From NCBI RefSeq assembly GCF_900112355.1, contig NZ_FOLM01000012.1, positions 124,001-188,000 of the forward strand: a stretch of 64,000 bases of DNA. Direction: 5' to 3'. Each line of letters begins with the position of its first letter. Position 1 is the stretch's first letter. This document shows positions 34,843 through 44,807 of this stretch, in pieces. The stretch comes from Streptomyces aidingensis. GTDB taxonomy: Bacteria > Actinomycetota > Actinomycetes > Streptomycetales > Streptomycetaceae. A program made the translations under genes and the position numbers. The notes beneath the pieces were generated by a model. It was not told where the DNA came from. It ran no database searches and saw nothing but the letters and a program-made list of their open reading frames with translations.

Positions 34843-35829
34843 ATGACGGCAGAACAGCAGGAGAAGAAGGTCCGCGAGGCGAGGGAGATCCTTGCGGCGC
34901 TGGGGCTGCCACCCGGACAGCAGAACACGCGCACTGCTCTCGTGCTCCTTGCCATGTGCGATCTCCGTCCTGCCCAGGAGTGGTCGGCGGTGCGGGTCAA
35001 CAGCCTCGGTATCACCGAATGTATGGAGTGGATGGCGGACTATTACCCGGACATTCCCAAGGGAATCAAGGACCCGACCCGATATGCGCCGAACACCAGG
35101 GAATCCGTTCGCAAGGAATCCGTGTACCAGCTTGTTTCGGCCGGCGTACTCTTCCAGAACTCGGACGCGCCAGGAAGGGCCACGAACGACAAGAACAACC
35201 GCTACCACCCGAGCCCTCTCGCTCTTCAGGCGCTGTCCTCCTTCGGCACGGCTGCCTGGGACGATGCTTTGCAAGAGTTCCACAAGGAGTGGGGGAAGCT
35301 GCGTGAAAAATGGGCTGCTGAGCGGGCGGCCCGCCGTGTTCCCGTAGTACTTCCGGACGGGTCCATCGTATCTTTGAGTCCGGGCGCTCACAGTGAACTC
35401 ATTGGACAAGTTGTCCAGTCCTTTGCGCCGCAGTTCACTCCTGGCGGGGTGATTGCATATCTCGGTGATACCGGGTCGAAGTGGATCATTGACGAGTCCG
35501 CATATTTGGCCCAGCTGGGTGTGACGACCGATGCGCACGGGAAAATGCCCGATGTGGTGATTCACTACCGGGAGAGGGACTGGCTGGTGCTGATTGAAGC
35601 AGTGACCTCGACGGGACCGGTGGACGGCCAGCGGCGTGCGGAGCTCAGCAGGATCTTCGCAGGAGCACGACCGGGTCTGGTCTTCGTCACCGCCTTCCAG
35701 AACAAGGAGAAGTTCCGGCAATTCGCCGCCCGCATCGCCTGGGAAACCGAGGTTTGGGTGGCTGAGGACAGCACACACATGGTGCACTTCAACGGTGAGC
35801 GCTTCCTCGGGCCGTACGGCGACCGCTGA
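34843..35829 (+). CDS. BsuBI/PstI-family restriction endonuclease
   Basis: A 328-residue restriction enzyme. The N-terminal 160 residues are helical and likely bind DNA. The C-terminal part has PDVVIHYRERDWLVLIEAV, the PD-(D/E)xK nuclease core of the BsuBI/PstI family, and ends with the family-specific AWETEVWVAEDSTHMVHFNG. The known members cut CTGCAG. ATG 34843 follows a GGAGGGCAGGCGG region. With the methyltransferase upstream it forms a complete type II system, probably acquired together since both share low G+C. The target is inferred from the family and should be tested, since specificity can drift. Confidence 0.9.
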   Translation: MTAEQQEKKVREAREILAALGLPPGQQNTRTALVLLAMCDLRPAQEWSAVRVNSLGITECMEWMADYYPDIPKGIKDPTRYAPNTRESVRKESVYQLVSAGVLFQNSDAPGRATNDKNNRYHPSPLALQALSSFGTAAWDDALQEFHKEWGKLREKWAAERAARRVPVVLPDGSIVSLSPGAHSELIGQVVQSFAPQFTPGGVIAYLGDTGSKWIIDESAYLAQLGVTTDAHGKMPDVVIHYRERDWLVLIEAVTSTGPVDGQRRAELSRIFAGARPGLVFVTAFQNKEKFRQFAARIAWETEVWVAEDSTHMVHFNGERFLGPYGDR

Positions 35830-35985
35830 GGCCGCTGAGCGCGTTCAGGCGTGGACGGGGTGCGGGGTGCCGCCGGTGAGGTGGAGGAGTTCGTCGCCGG
35901 TGGTGGGGAAGACCGCGAGCAGCGGACCTGTTCCGGCCCCGGCTCCAGGGGTGCGGAGGCGGGGCCGGCGCGGATCATCGGAAGT

Positions 35986-36660
35986 GTGACCACCGTGCAG
36001 GCGCCGGGGAGCGCGGCCAGGGACGGCGGCGAGACGTATGTCTGGTACGCGGCCTACGGCTCGAACATGGATCTGGCCCGGCTCGGCCACTATCTGCGCG
36101 GCGGCCCAGGCCCCGGCCGGTCCTATCCCGGCTGCCGCGATCCCCGGCCGCCCCGCCGCTCCGTTCCGCTGATGCTGCCGGGCTCGCTCTATTTCGCCAC
36201 CCGTTCCCCGGTCTGGGGCGGTGGCCGCGCCTTCTACGACCCCGAGGACACCGGGCGTCCCACCGCCGCCCGCGCCCATCTGCTCACCGTCGGCCAGCTC
36301 TCCGACATCGCCGCCCAGGAGATGTACCGCGAGCCCCGCGTCGATCTGGACCTTCGGGAGGTCCTTGCCCACGGCCGTGCCCGGCTCGGCCCGGGCCGGT
36401 ACGAGACCCTGGTGGCGGCCGGGGAGGCGGACGGCCACCCGGTGCTGACCTTCACCGCGCCCTGGCGGGCCGCCGATGCGGAGCCGGTCCCGCCCGCCGC
36501 CGCCTATCTGCGCACCCTCGGCCGCGGGGTGGCCGAGGCGCACGGCTGGGATGCCGAGCGCACCGGCCGCTATCTGGCCGCCTGCCCCGGCGCGGCCGGG
36601 CACTGGACGCCCGCGGCCGTCGCCGCCCTGCTGCGGCCCGGTGCGCCGGCCCCGCGCTGA
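35986..36660 (+). CDS. Gamma-glutamylcyclotransferase-like protein
   Basis: A 224-residue protein with WYAAYGSNMDLARL near residue 20, the YGSN motif of the gamma-glutamylcyclotransferase (AIG2/BtrG-like) fold. A Glu at AQEMYREP may match the catalytic acid. The middle is Pro/Arg-rich. GTG 35986 is the assumed start, with no strong ribosome site; GTG 35995 is possible. It stands alone between the restriction system and the cellulase, with 155 non-coding bases before it. The family removes gamma-glutamyl groups as 5-oxoproline from peptides or conjugates; the actual substrate is unknown. Confidence 0.72.
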   Translation: MTTVQAPGSAARDGGETYVWYAAYGSNMDLARLGHYLRGGPGPGRSYPGCRDPRPPRRSVPLMLPGSLYFATRSPVWGGGRAFYDPEDTGRPTAARAHLLTVGQLSDIAAQEMYREPRVDLDLREVLAHGRARLGPGRYETLVAAGEADGHPVLTFTAPWRAADAEPVPPAAAYLRTLGRGVAEAHGWDAERTGRYLAACPGAAGHWTPAAVAALLRPGAPAPR

Positions 36661-36787
36661 ACCGCCGCCGGCCGCCGTGCACGACCGCCATGGAGAACGA
36701 AATCGATCAGAAACGATCCGAATGACTCAGCTCCTGTCCGGCCTCTTGACTCGGTCACCGGCTCGGTGGAAAGTGCCTGGCCAGGGT

Positions 36788-36801
36788 TGGGAGCGCTCCC
36801 A
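36788..36801 (+). promoter_or_regulatory. CebR operator, copy 1
   Basis: TGGGAGCGCTCCCA is the exact palindrome bound by the cellobiose-responsive LacI-type repressor CebR of Streptomyces. It sits 80 bases before the cellulase start and about 37 bases after TTGACT (36746-36751), a possible -35. Cellobiose or cellotriose would release the repressor. Confidence 0.9.
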
Positions 36802-36819
36802 AGTCCACTCGCCCCTATC

Positions 36820-36833
36820 TGGGAGCGCTCCCA
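36820..36833 (+). promoter_or_regulatory. CebR operator, copy 2
   Basis: A second exact TGGGAGCGCTCCCA, 32 bases from the first centre to centre, about three helical turns. Two aligned sites suggest cooperative or looped binding and tight repression of the cellulase gene. Confidence 0.9.
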
Positions 36834-36880
36834 CCCTCAGAGTCCGCCGATTTCCCTCTGCCCAGCCACCGGGAGCCGAC

Positions 36881-38173
36881 GTGCAGACACGAAAGAACCG
36901 CAGATCAAGAGCCCTGCTGATGGCTGCCGCCGCCACGGCCGGCCTGCTGCTGGCGGCCACCACATCGTCCGTGGCCGTCGCCGGTGGCGGTCACCACGGG
37001 GGACACCACGGCGGTCACCATGGCGGTCACCATGGCGGTCACCATGGCGGACACCACGGCGGTCACCACGGGGGACACCATGGCGGTGTGAAGAAGCCCG
37101 TCGCCAACCGCTTCTATGTGCCGCCCGCCAACCCCGGGGCCCTGGACCAGATCGCCGAGCTGGAGGCGGCCGGCCAGCAGGAGGACGCCGATGGCCTGCG
37201 CGCCCTGATCGGCACCCCCCAGGCCGTCTGGCTGACCGGCCAGGAGGGCAGCAACGTCAAGCACGACGCCCGCCGCGTGGTGAAGAACGCGGCGCGCAAG
37301 CGGGCCATGCCGGTGCTGTCGCTCTACAACGTCCCGGGCCGCGACTGCGCCCAGTACTCGGCCGGCGGCGCCGCCAACACCGCCGAGTACCAGGAGTGGA
37401 TCGACGATGTGGCCAAGGGCATCGGCAGGCACCACGCCCTGGTCATCCTGGAGCCCGACTCCCTGGCCCTGATGCCCGGCGACTGCGGCCAGGACGACGA
37501 GGAGGGCACGCTGACCGCCGCCCGCTTCGAGGAGGTCCGCTACGCGGTGGACAAGCTCGGCTCCCTGCCGAACACCACCGTCTACCTGGACGCCGGCCAC
37601 AGCAACTGGCACAGCGTCAACTCCATCGTGCCGCGCCTGCTGGAGGCGGATGTCGCGGACGCCCGCGGCTTCTACCTCAACCCGTCCAACTACCAGCCGG
37701 ACGAGGATCTGGCCCACTACGGCACGCTGATCTCCGGCTGCCTGGCCTACGCCGCCGAGGGCGGCGACCCGGCCTCCTGCCCCAACCAGTGGTGGCCGCG
37801 CGAGGACGCGCTCGGCTGGCTCGCCGGAAATGTCACCACCGACCAGGCCGACTGGCCGAAGTTCGTCACCGACACCAGCCGCAACGGCCAGGGCCCGTGG
37901 ACCCCGCCCGCGGACACCTACCCGGACCCGCAGGACTGGTGCAACCCGCCGGACCGCGGCGCCGGTAAGCGCCCCACCACCGAGACCGGCAATCCGCTGA
38001 TCGACGCCCACCTGTGGATCAAGATCCCGGGCGAGTCGGACGGCCTGTGCCTGCGCGGCACCGAGGGCCCGGAGGACCCGGCCCGCGGCATGGTCGACCC
38101 GCCCGCGGGCACCTGGTTCCCGGAGCAGGCCCTGGAACTCGTCCGTTACGCCAATCCGCCGCTGCTCGGCTGA
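36881..38173 (+). CDS. Secreted GH6 cellulase with His-Gly repeat linker
   Basis: A 430-residue glycoside hydrolase family 6 enzyme (endoglucanase or cellobiohydrolase). Residues 1-30 form a signal peptide (basic start, hydrophobic LLMAAAATAGLLLA). Then comes GGG followed by eight HHGG units (about 37-70), and the catalytic domain (about 75-430) with SLYNVPGRDC (Asp155) and ILEPDSL (Glu191, Asp193), the GH6 signature regions. There is no carbohydrate-binding module. The HHGG stretch takes the place of the usual Pro/Thr linker and should bind metal ions. GTG 36881 follows GGGAG. Two CebR boxes precede it, so expression is induced by cello-oligosaccharides. A long stem-loop follows the gene. 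The enzyme acts outside the cell. Confidence 0.93.
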   Translation: MQTRKNRRSRALLMAAAATAGLLLAATTSSVAVAGGGHHGGHHGGHHGGHHGGHHGGHHGGHHGGHHGGVKKPVANRFYVPPANPGALDQIAELEAAGQQEDADGLRALIGTPQAVWLTGQEGSNVKHDARRVVKNAARKRAMPVLSLYNVPGRDCAQYSAGGAANTAEYQEWIDDVAKGIGRHHALVILEPDSLALMPGDCGQDDEEGTLTAARFEEVRYAVDKLGSLPNTTVYLDAGHSNWHSVNSIVPRLLEADVADARGFYLNPSNYQPDEDLAHYGTLISGCLAYAAEGGDPASCPNQWWPREDALGWLAGNVTTDQADWPKFVTDTSRNGQGPWTPPADTYPDPQDWCNPPDRGAGKRPTTETGNPLIDAHLWIKIPGESDGLCLRGTEGPEDPARGMVDPPAGTWFPEQALELVRYANPPLLG

Positions 38174-38293
38174 GCCGCCGCCCGGACGGCGTACCGCCCA
38201 CCCCAGAACGTGCCCGTGCGCGGCCGGCGGACGACTCCGGCCGCGTCCGGTGCACCCACCGCGTGGGGCGTGAGCCCCGCGTGGCGCCCCCTG

Positions 38294-38329
38294 GTCCCCG
38301 CCCTGGTCCCGCCGGACCCGGGCGGGGAC
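38294..38329. terminator. Long stem-loop between cellulase and DoxX genes
   Basis: Outer arms GTCCCCGCCC (38294-38303) and GGGCGGGGAC (38320-38329) pair exactly. Inside them GGTCC and GGACC pair around CGCC, with one mismatch between the stems. It lies between two converging genes and should act in both directions. Confidence 0.7.
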
Positions 38330-38351
38330 GAAGCGCGTCCGGTCGCGCCGC

Positions 38352-38771
38352 TCAGCCGATGCCGAAGAGCGGGCCGGTGAGGGTCAGCCCCAGATCGTCG
38401 CCCGCGTACGAGAAGAAGGCCAGCAGCATCAGCGCCGCACCGCCGAGCCCCAGGTCCTTCATGAAGTGGATCATCTCGTTCTGCCGCGCCGCCGGATCGG
38501 TCTCCGACCAGAAGCGGTGCATGATCAGCGGGGTCGGGATGACAAAGGCGGCCAGCAGCAGCGCTCCCAGGTCGGCCCAGATGCCCAGCAGCACCATCAG
38601 GCCGCCGACGAGCTGCATCACCCCCGTCACCACCGTGGCCTGGGTGGGCAGCGGCACCCCCTTGGAGGCCGCGTAGCCGGACATGGCCCGGGTCTGCGTC
38701 AGATGGTTCAGCCCCGAGCCGAGAAAGACCATGACGAACAGAATGCGCCCGATCAGCACCAGGACGTCCAT
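38352..38771 (-). CDS. DoxX-family membrane protein
   Basis: A 139-residue integral membrane protein with four hydrophobic segments (about 5-22, 48-65, 70-88 and 108-128). The N-terminal LIGRILFVMVFLGSGLNHL is typical of the DoxX family, as is the length. Members are linked to redox or thiol stress and terminal oxidases, but the biochemical role is unclear. The gene stands alone and converges on the cellulase. A ribosome site is seen at AAGGCGGGAGG upstream of ATG 38771. Confidence 0.88.
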   Translation of the reverse strand: MDVLVLIGRILFVMVFLGSGLNHLTQTRAMSGYAASKGVPLPTQATVVTGVMQLVGGLMVLLGIWADLGALLLAAFVIPTPLIMHRFWSETDPAARQNEMIHFMKDLGLGGAALMLLAFFSYAGDDLGLTLTGPLFGIG

Positions 38772-38900
38772 GAGGGCCTCCCGCCTTCAGGAGTTCGTCC
38801 GCACCTCTCACGCTAGCCCCGCCCCACCGGCCCCGCACGCGCACCCGCGCGGTGCCCGCGCAGTGGCCGCGCGTTGACGCGGGAGGGCGGGGTCAGAAGG

Positions 38901-40643
<1,743 letters not shown>

Positions 40644-40663
40644 CGCCTTCCGGCTACCGCCTG

Positions 40664-41071
40664 CTACCGCCGGCTGCCGTTCCGGCCGGCGTCCGGCGGG
40701 CTGCCCCGCTCGCGCCGCAGCCGCCGCACGATCACCGCCAGATCGGCGCCGGCCAGCAGGGTGACCACGGCGGCGATGAGGGTGAGCATCCGCAGATCGT
40801 CGGGGCTGGGGCGGTCCCCGGCGTCGCTGGTCAGCCACCACACCAGGAACAGCACGGTGAGGAAGACGAATACGGGGACGAAGACCAGGGACAGCAGCAG
40901 CCGCAGGCCCACCGCGCTCTGCGCGGTGACCGGCTCGTCCCCGGTGCGCGGGAACCGCCGCCCCAGCAGCCCGGACCGCGACCGCGGCACCCCGCGCTCC
41001 GGCCGCTCCGGCCGCTCGGGGTGCTCCGGCCGCTCGGGGCCCTCCGGGCGCTCCCCTTCATGCTGCACCAC
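40664..41071 (-). CDS. Small two-helix membrane protein, unknown function
   Basis: A 135-residue protein. The first 50 residues are a charged Glu/Pro/Arg-rich repeat (PERPEHPERPERPERG); two transmembrane helices follow (about 63-85 and 98-115), then a basic tail. GTG 41071 follows GAGGAGGAG. It is probably in one transcript with the two genes upstream (41104-41732), all small membrane or acidic proteins. It converges on the kinase-TerD gene with only 20 bases between. No family could be assigned. Confidence 0.65.
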   Translation of the reverse strand: MVQHEGERPEGPERPEHPERPERPERGVPRSRSGLLGRRFPRTGDEPVTAQSAVGLRLLLSLVFVPVFVFLTVLFLVWWLTSDAGDRPSPDDLRMLTLIAAVVTLLAGADLAVIVRRLRRERGSPPDAGRNGSRR

Positions 41072-41103
41072 GGTGCTCCTCCTCGCCCCGCCGTCCGGCG
41101 GGG

Positions 41104-41373
41104 TCAGCTTGCGACGATGACGATGGCGTAGGCGATGAAGAAGGCCACGAAGGAAGCGGCGAGCAGCACGATCAGCAGGAGCGGGACGGGGCCCCAGCCC
41201 CTGGTCGGGTTGTGCGCCTCGTAGGGGCCGGTCTCGGACATACTGCCCTCGGCCGGGGGCGTCTCGCCGGGCCGGCTGGTGCCCCGGCCCTCCCCCGGAG
41301 GCGGCGGTTCCGGCCGCGCCGGCGAGGCGCCGCCGCCGGGCCGGTCGTGTCGGGGCTCTGCCTGGTGCGTCAT
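41104..41373 (-). CDS. Small single-pass membrane protein, unknown function
   Basis: An 89-residue protein with a Pro/Gly/Glu-rich N-terminal half and one C-terminal transmembrane helix (about 63-87, LLLIVLLAASFVAFFIAYAI). Its ATG overlaps the stop of the upstream gene (ATGA), so the two are co-translated. An internal start at MSETGPYEAHNPTRGWGP would leave just the conserved-looking tail and cannot be excluded. No function can be suggested. Confidence 0.65.
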   Translation of the reverse strand: MTHQAEPRHDRPGGGASPARPEPPPPGEGRGTSRPGETPPAEGSMSETGPYEAHNPTRGWGPVPLLLIVLLAASFVAFFIAYAIVIVAS

Positions 41374-41732
41374 GGGATCCGGTCATCTCCCTTGGGCTTG
41401 CCCCACTGCCGCGGATTGCCGTGCGGCGGGGCGGAGAACGGCTGCGGCGAGGTGCCCGGCTGCACCGGCGAGCCGGTGCGGGTGGCGTCGGCGTGGCCGG
41501 GGCGGCCCTCGCCGCCCGGGGTGGGCGTGGCGCCCGCCTGGAGGTCGGCCAGGCGGTGGGACAGCAGCCGCACCACGGCCGGGCGGTCGGCGTGCGCACG
41601 TTCGTAGGCCAGCAGCTTCTCCAGCTCGCCCGGGCCGAGCGAGCGGATGCGGTGCTCCAGTTCCCCCGGGGTGAGCTGGTCGTATCCCGGGATGGGAAGC
41701 TCCTCGCGGGGGTCGTTGGGAGGCATGTTCAT
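41370..41732 (-). CDS. Conserved actinobacterial hypothetical protein
   Basis: A 120-residue soluble acidic protein. The first 65 residues (PREELPIPGYDQLTPGELEHRIRSL) form a helical region that I recognise as conserved among Streptomyces proteins of unknown function; the remainder is a Pro/Gly-rich disordered tail. ATG 41732 is followed by a second in-frame ATG two codons later. It leads a group of three small genes on the minus strand. Confidence 0.65.
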   Translation of the reverse strand: MNMPPNDPREELPIPGYDQLTPGELEHRIRSLGPGELEKLLAYERAHADRPAVVRLLSHRLADLQAGATPTPGGEGRPGHADATRTGSPVQPGTSPQPFSAPPHGNPRQWGKPKGDDRIP

Positions 41733-41823
41733 GGGCCCCGGGTACCCCTCGGGTGTTCCGGAAACCGTCCCCGAAACCGTCCCCCGTCCTCCCTCCCCTC
41801 CGGCGGGGACCGCCGCGGTGCGC

Positions 41824-42804
41824 TCAGCGGGGAAGCTGGGGCAGGACCTTGGTGCGGTACAGGTCGAAGAAGCCGCGCAGATCCGGGCCGATCTGGGCCA
41901 TCACCACGGTGTCGAAGCCGGCCTCGGCGGCGGCGGTCATCGAGCGGATGTGCTCCTCGGGGTCGTCGCCCAGCGGCATCGGGCCGTTGCGCACCTGCTC
42001 CTCGGTGACGAGCTGGGTGGCCTGCTCGAAGAAGGTGGGGGTGGGCAGCACCGAGCCCAGTTCGCCGGGCAGGAAGCTGTTGGGCCAGCGGCGCAGCACG
42101 GTGCGCACGGCGGCGTCCCGGTCGGTGTCGTAGGCGCACTTCAGGCCGGTGAAGGAGGGCTTGTCGCCGCCGCCGTGCTCGCGGAACCGGCTGAGCATGC
42201 CGGCCTCCGGGCCGGTGTTGATGTAGCCGTCGCCGATCCGGGCGGCAAGGTCGGTGGCGACGGGGCCGTAGCCGGAGATGTCGATCGGCACCGGCTGTTC
42301 CGGCCTGGTGTACAGCCGGGCGTTCTCCACGGTGTAGTGCCGGCCGCGGTGGGTGATCTCCTTGCCGGTGAAGAGTTTGCGGATCACCTCGACGGCCTCC
42401 TCCAGCATTTCCAGCCGGACGGGCGCGGTGGGCCAGGCGGTGCCGAGGATGTGTTCGTTGAGCGCCTCGCCGCTGCCCACGCCGAGCCGGAACCGGCCCT
42501 GGTGCTGGACCGCGGCGGTGGCCGCGGCCTGCGCCACGACCGCCGGGTGGATGCGCAGGGTGGGGCAGGTCACCGCGGTCTGCACGGGGAGCGAGGTGAC
42601 CTCGGAGAGGGCGCCGATGACCGACCACACGAACGGGCTGTTGCCCTGCTCGTCGTTCCAGGGGTGGTAGTGGTCGGAGATCCACAGGCATTCGAATCCG
42701 GCGGCCTCGGCCATCCGGGCCTGCTCGGCCAGCTCGCGCGGGCCGTAGTCCTCGCAGGACAGCATGTAGCCGTAGGTCTTCCGGCGGGTGCTGGAACCGG
42801 TCAT
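41824..42804 (-). CDS. F420-dependent oxidoreductase, LLM class (G6PDH-like)
   Basis: A 326-residue TIM-barrel protein of the luciferase-like monooxygenase group that uses coenzyme F420. YGYMLSCEDYGP starts the first strand, WISDHYHPWNDEQGNSPF is the F420/phosphate region typical of the glucose-6-phosphate dehydrogenase-like subfamily, and GVGSGEALNEHILG is a further conserved block. Length is normal. ATG 42804 was chosen for GAGGAGG upstream; a longer frame exists but looks non-coding. It is monocistronic. The substrate may be a sugar phosphate or another alcohol; sequence alone does not decide. Confidence 0.88.
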   Translation of the reverse strand: MTGSSTRRKTYGYMLSCEDYGPRELAEQARMAEAAGFECLWISDHYHPWNDEQGNSPFVWSVIGALSEVTSLPVQTAVTCPTLRIHPAVVAQAAATAAVQHQGRFRLGVGSGEALNEHILGTAWPTAPVRLEMLEEAVEVIRKLFTGKEITHRGRHYTVENARLYTRPEQPVPIDISGYGPVATDLAARIGDGYINTGPEAGMLSRFREHGGGDKPSFTGLKCAYDTDRDAAVRTVLRRWPNSFLPGELGSVLPTPTFFEQATQLVTEEQVRNGPMPLGDDPEEHIRSMTAAAEAGFDTVVMAQIGPDLRGFFDLYRTKVLPQLPR

Positions 42805-42964
42805 GGCGGCCGGGCCTCCTCTGTGCGTTCCGCGGTCGGGTCCGGGTCGCGCGCCGGGTAACCGTGCCCGGGGCCGGAAAACCCGGAATGCCCCGGCGGG
42901 CCGTGGCACCCGCGGTGCGGCGGCCCGCCGGGGCGGTGGGCGGGAGGGGGACGGCCGGGCGGGA

Positions 42965-43354
42965 TCAGACGAGCTGGGCGCGGCCGAAGAGAAGGGCGTA
43001 GCCCTCGGGAAGGCGGTCGATGATGCGGTCGGTCAGCTCGTCACCGGCGAGCTGCGCCACCGTGCTGAGCACCGAGCTGACGTCCCAGCGGGCGGTGTCC
43101 TGGCCGGCGCCGCCCAGCCGGAGCGCCACATGCTCGACGAACTCGGCGCCGCGCAGCGGCCGGCTCGCCGGGACCTGGCTGCCCAGGACGCGGGCCGCCT
43201 CCGGGGGAAGGCGGGCGGCGAGCGCGGCGCGCTCGGCGTCCCCGAGGTGGCCGCCCAGGGCGGACAGCACGACGCGGATCACCCGCTCGGCCTCCCGGGT
43301 GGTGGGATACTGCCCGAACTCTCTTACTTGCTCGACACATTCGCTCCACCGCAT
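42965..43354 (-). CDS. DUF2267 protein
   Basis: A 129-residue helical protein of the DUF2267 family, in which two related helical repeats are found: RVIRVVLSALGGHLGDAERAALAARLP and a later FVEHVALRLGG segment. ATG 43354 has AAGGAG seven bases upstream. The protein is soluble and acidic. Function is unknown; family members are often near stress or envelope genes in actinobacteria. It lies alone between the F420 enzyme and a gap. Confidence 0.82.
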   Translation of the reverse strand: MRWSECVEQVREFGQYPTTREAERVIRVVLSALGGHLGDAERAALAARLPPEAARVLGSQVPASRPLRGAEFVEHVALRLGGAGQDTARWDVSSVLSTVAQLAGDELTDRIIDRLPEGYALLFGRAQLV

Positions 43355-43712
43355 GTGTTGCTGCTCCTTGTTCCATGGCCGCCGGGGCATCGGGCGGGAG
43401 GTGAGGGTGTGAGGGGTGAGGGATCAGGGGCGAGGGGGACGGGGAGCCGGAGGCCGCCGGTCCGGCGCCGGTCACAGGCTGGCCGCCGCCGCTCGGGCCC
43501 TGCTCAGGCGGGGATCCGCGGTAAGGCCGATGCCGATGCCGCTGCCGCTGCCGCCGTCGCCGGTGGCGGTGGCGGTCCGGCGGGGCCCGGCGGGGTCCGC
43601 GGCCGGCCGGGCCGGCCCTGCGCCATGTGCATGTCTCCACCTCGCAAACGCTCGCAACGGGAGTTGCCGGCTGACAACGGAGCGGCAGCCGCGGTGCCGC
43701 CGCGCCGCCCGG
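43355..43712. other. Intergenic region with low-complexity repeats
   Basis: This 358-base stretch holds no clear gene. It contains a GAGGGG-rich run (43405-43445), alternating GCCGAT/GCCGCT/GGCGGT triplet repeats (43527-43576) and a C/G-rich inverted area. A 42-codon frame on the minus strand (43504-43632) has a GGTGGAGAC ribosome site but encodes only Pro/Ala repeats, so it is doubtful. Confidence 0.5.
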
Positions 43713-44807
43713 TCAGGGACGGCTGCCGACGCCGGTGGCGAATTCGTCGAGGCGGCCGTGCGGCAGCCGGGGGGCCAGCGGCGGGGTCTCCATGCCCGCG
43801 CCGCGGCGCATCCCGTCCAGAAACGAGTCCAGGGTCAGCTCGGCGCCGTGCCGCGGTGACCAGCCCAGTTCGCCGGCGGCCCGGGCGCAGTCCAGCAGCG
43901 GCACCCGCATCAGCAGGTCGAACAGGTGCGGCGAGGCGGGGGTGAGATGGCTGTGCCAGCCGGCCGCCACCGCCGCCCGCAGCACCGGGCGCGGCATCCG
44001 CACCGCGCGCGTCCCCAGCAGCCGGGCCAGCATCGCGGCGTCCACCGACGGTTCGGCCGCCAGATTGAACGCGCCCTGCACCGGCAGGGTCACCGCCAGC
44101 CGGTAGGCCTCGGCCGCGTCCTTGCTGTGCAGCACCTGGAAGCGCATGCCCGGCACATCCGGCACCATCGGCACCGCACCGGACCGCAGCAGCCGGTTGG
44201 GCAGCAGCGGTCTGGCGAAGATGCGCCGCTGCTGCGCCGCCGACTCCGGCTTGAAGATGAAGCCCGGACGCATCCGCACCACCCGGGTGTCGGTGTTGTC
44301 CCGCTCGAAGATGTCCAGCAGGCGCTCCACATAGGCCTTCTCCCGGCTGTAGGCGGCCTGCGGCCAGCCGTGGGTGGGCCAGGTCTCGTCCACCGGGGTG
44401 TGCTTCGGCCCGGGGGAGTAGGCGCCCACCGAGGAGGCGTAGACCAGCGCGGGGACGCGGGCCGCCGCCACGGCGCGGAGCACATGGGCGGTGCCCTGGA
44501 CATTGGTGCGCCAGGTCCGCGCGGGGTCGTGGGTGGGCTGGATCAGCCAGGCCAGATGGACCACCGCGTCGGCGCCCCGGAAGTGCTCGGTGAGCTGCTG
44601 CTCGGCCCGGTCGCCCACACCGATGTCCACGGTGGCCCAGGTGGTCTTGGCCACCGGCCAGTCGGCCGGCTCCCGGCGGGCCAGGCCCAGCACGGATTCC
44701 ACGGTGGCGTCGGCCGACAGGGCGCGGACCAGGCTGCTGCCCACGTTCCCGGTGGCGCCCAGCACCACCACCCGCAGGCCGCGGGCGGCGCTCCCCGATC
44801 CGGTCAT
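43713..44807 (-). CDS. NAD-dependent epimerase/dehydratase (extended SDR)
   Basis: A 364-residue Rossmann-fold protein. VVLGATGNVGSSL is the NAD(P) glycine loop. YASSVGAYSPG and the YSREK block give the Ser/Tyr/Lys catalytic set of extended short-chain dehydrogenases. The C-terminal half would bind a sugar nucleotide or other substrate. ATG 44807 follows AAGGGGACGG. It is not beside sugar-biosynthesis genes, so the substrate cannot be assigned. It is divergent from the sigma-factor gene across a 334-base region. Confidence 0.87.
   Translation of the reverse strand: MTGSGSAARGLRVVVLGATGNVGSSLVRALSADATVESVLGLARREPADWPVAKTTWATVDIGVGDRAEQQLTEHFRGADAVVHLAWLIQPTHDPARTWRTNVQGTAHVLRAVAAARVPALVYASSVGAYSPGPKHTPVDETWPTHGWPQAAYSREKAYVERLLDIFERDNTDTRVVRMRPGFIFKPESAAQQRRIFARPLLPNRLLRSGAVPMVPDVPGMRFQVLHSKDAAEAYRLAVTLPVQGAFNLAAEPSVDAAMLARLLGTRAVRMPRPVLRAAVAAGWHSHLTPASPHLFDLLMRVPLLDCARAAGELGWSPRHGAELTLDSFLDGMRRGAGMETPPLAPRLPHGRLDEFATGVGSRP

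Noticed and set aside
36988..37088. Regularly repeated 12-base units resembling a short CRISPR-like array
   Set aside because: The repeats are contiguous, in frame and encode HHGG units of the cellulase; there are no spacers or cas genes.
43041..43640. A 199-codon frame on the minus strand across the DUF2267 gene and the following gap
   Set aside because: It is out of frame with the DUF2267 gene, Arg/Pro-rich and without family features.
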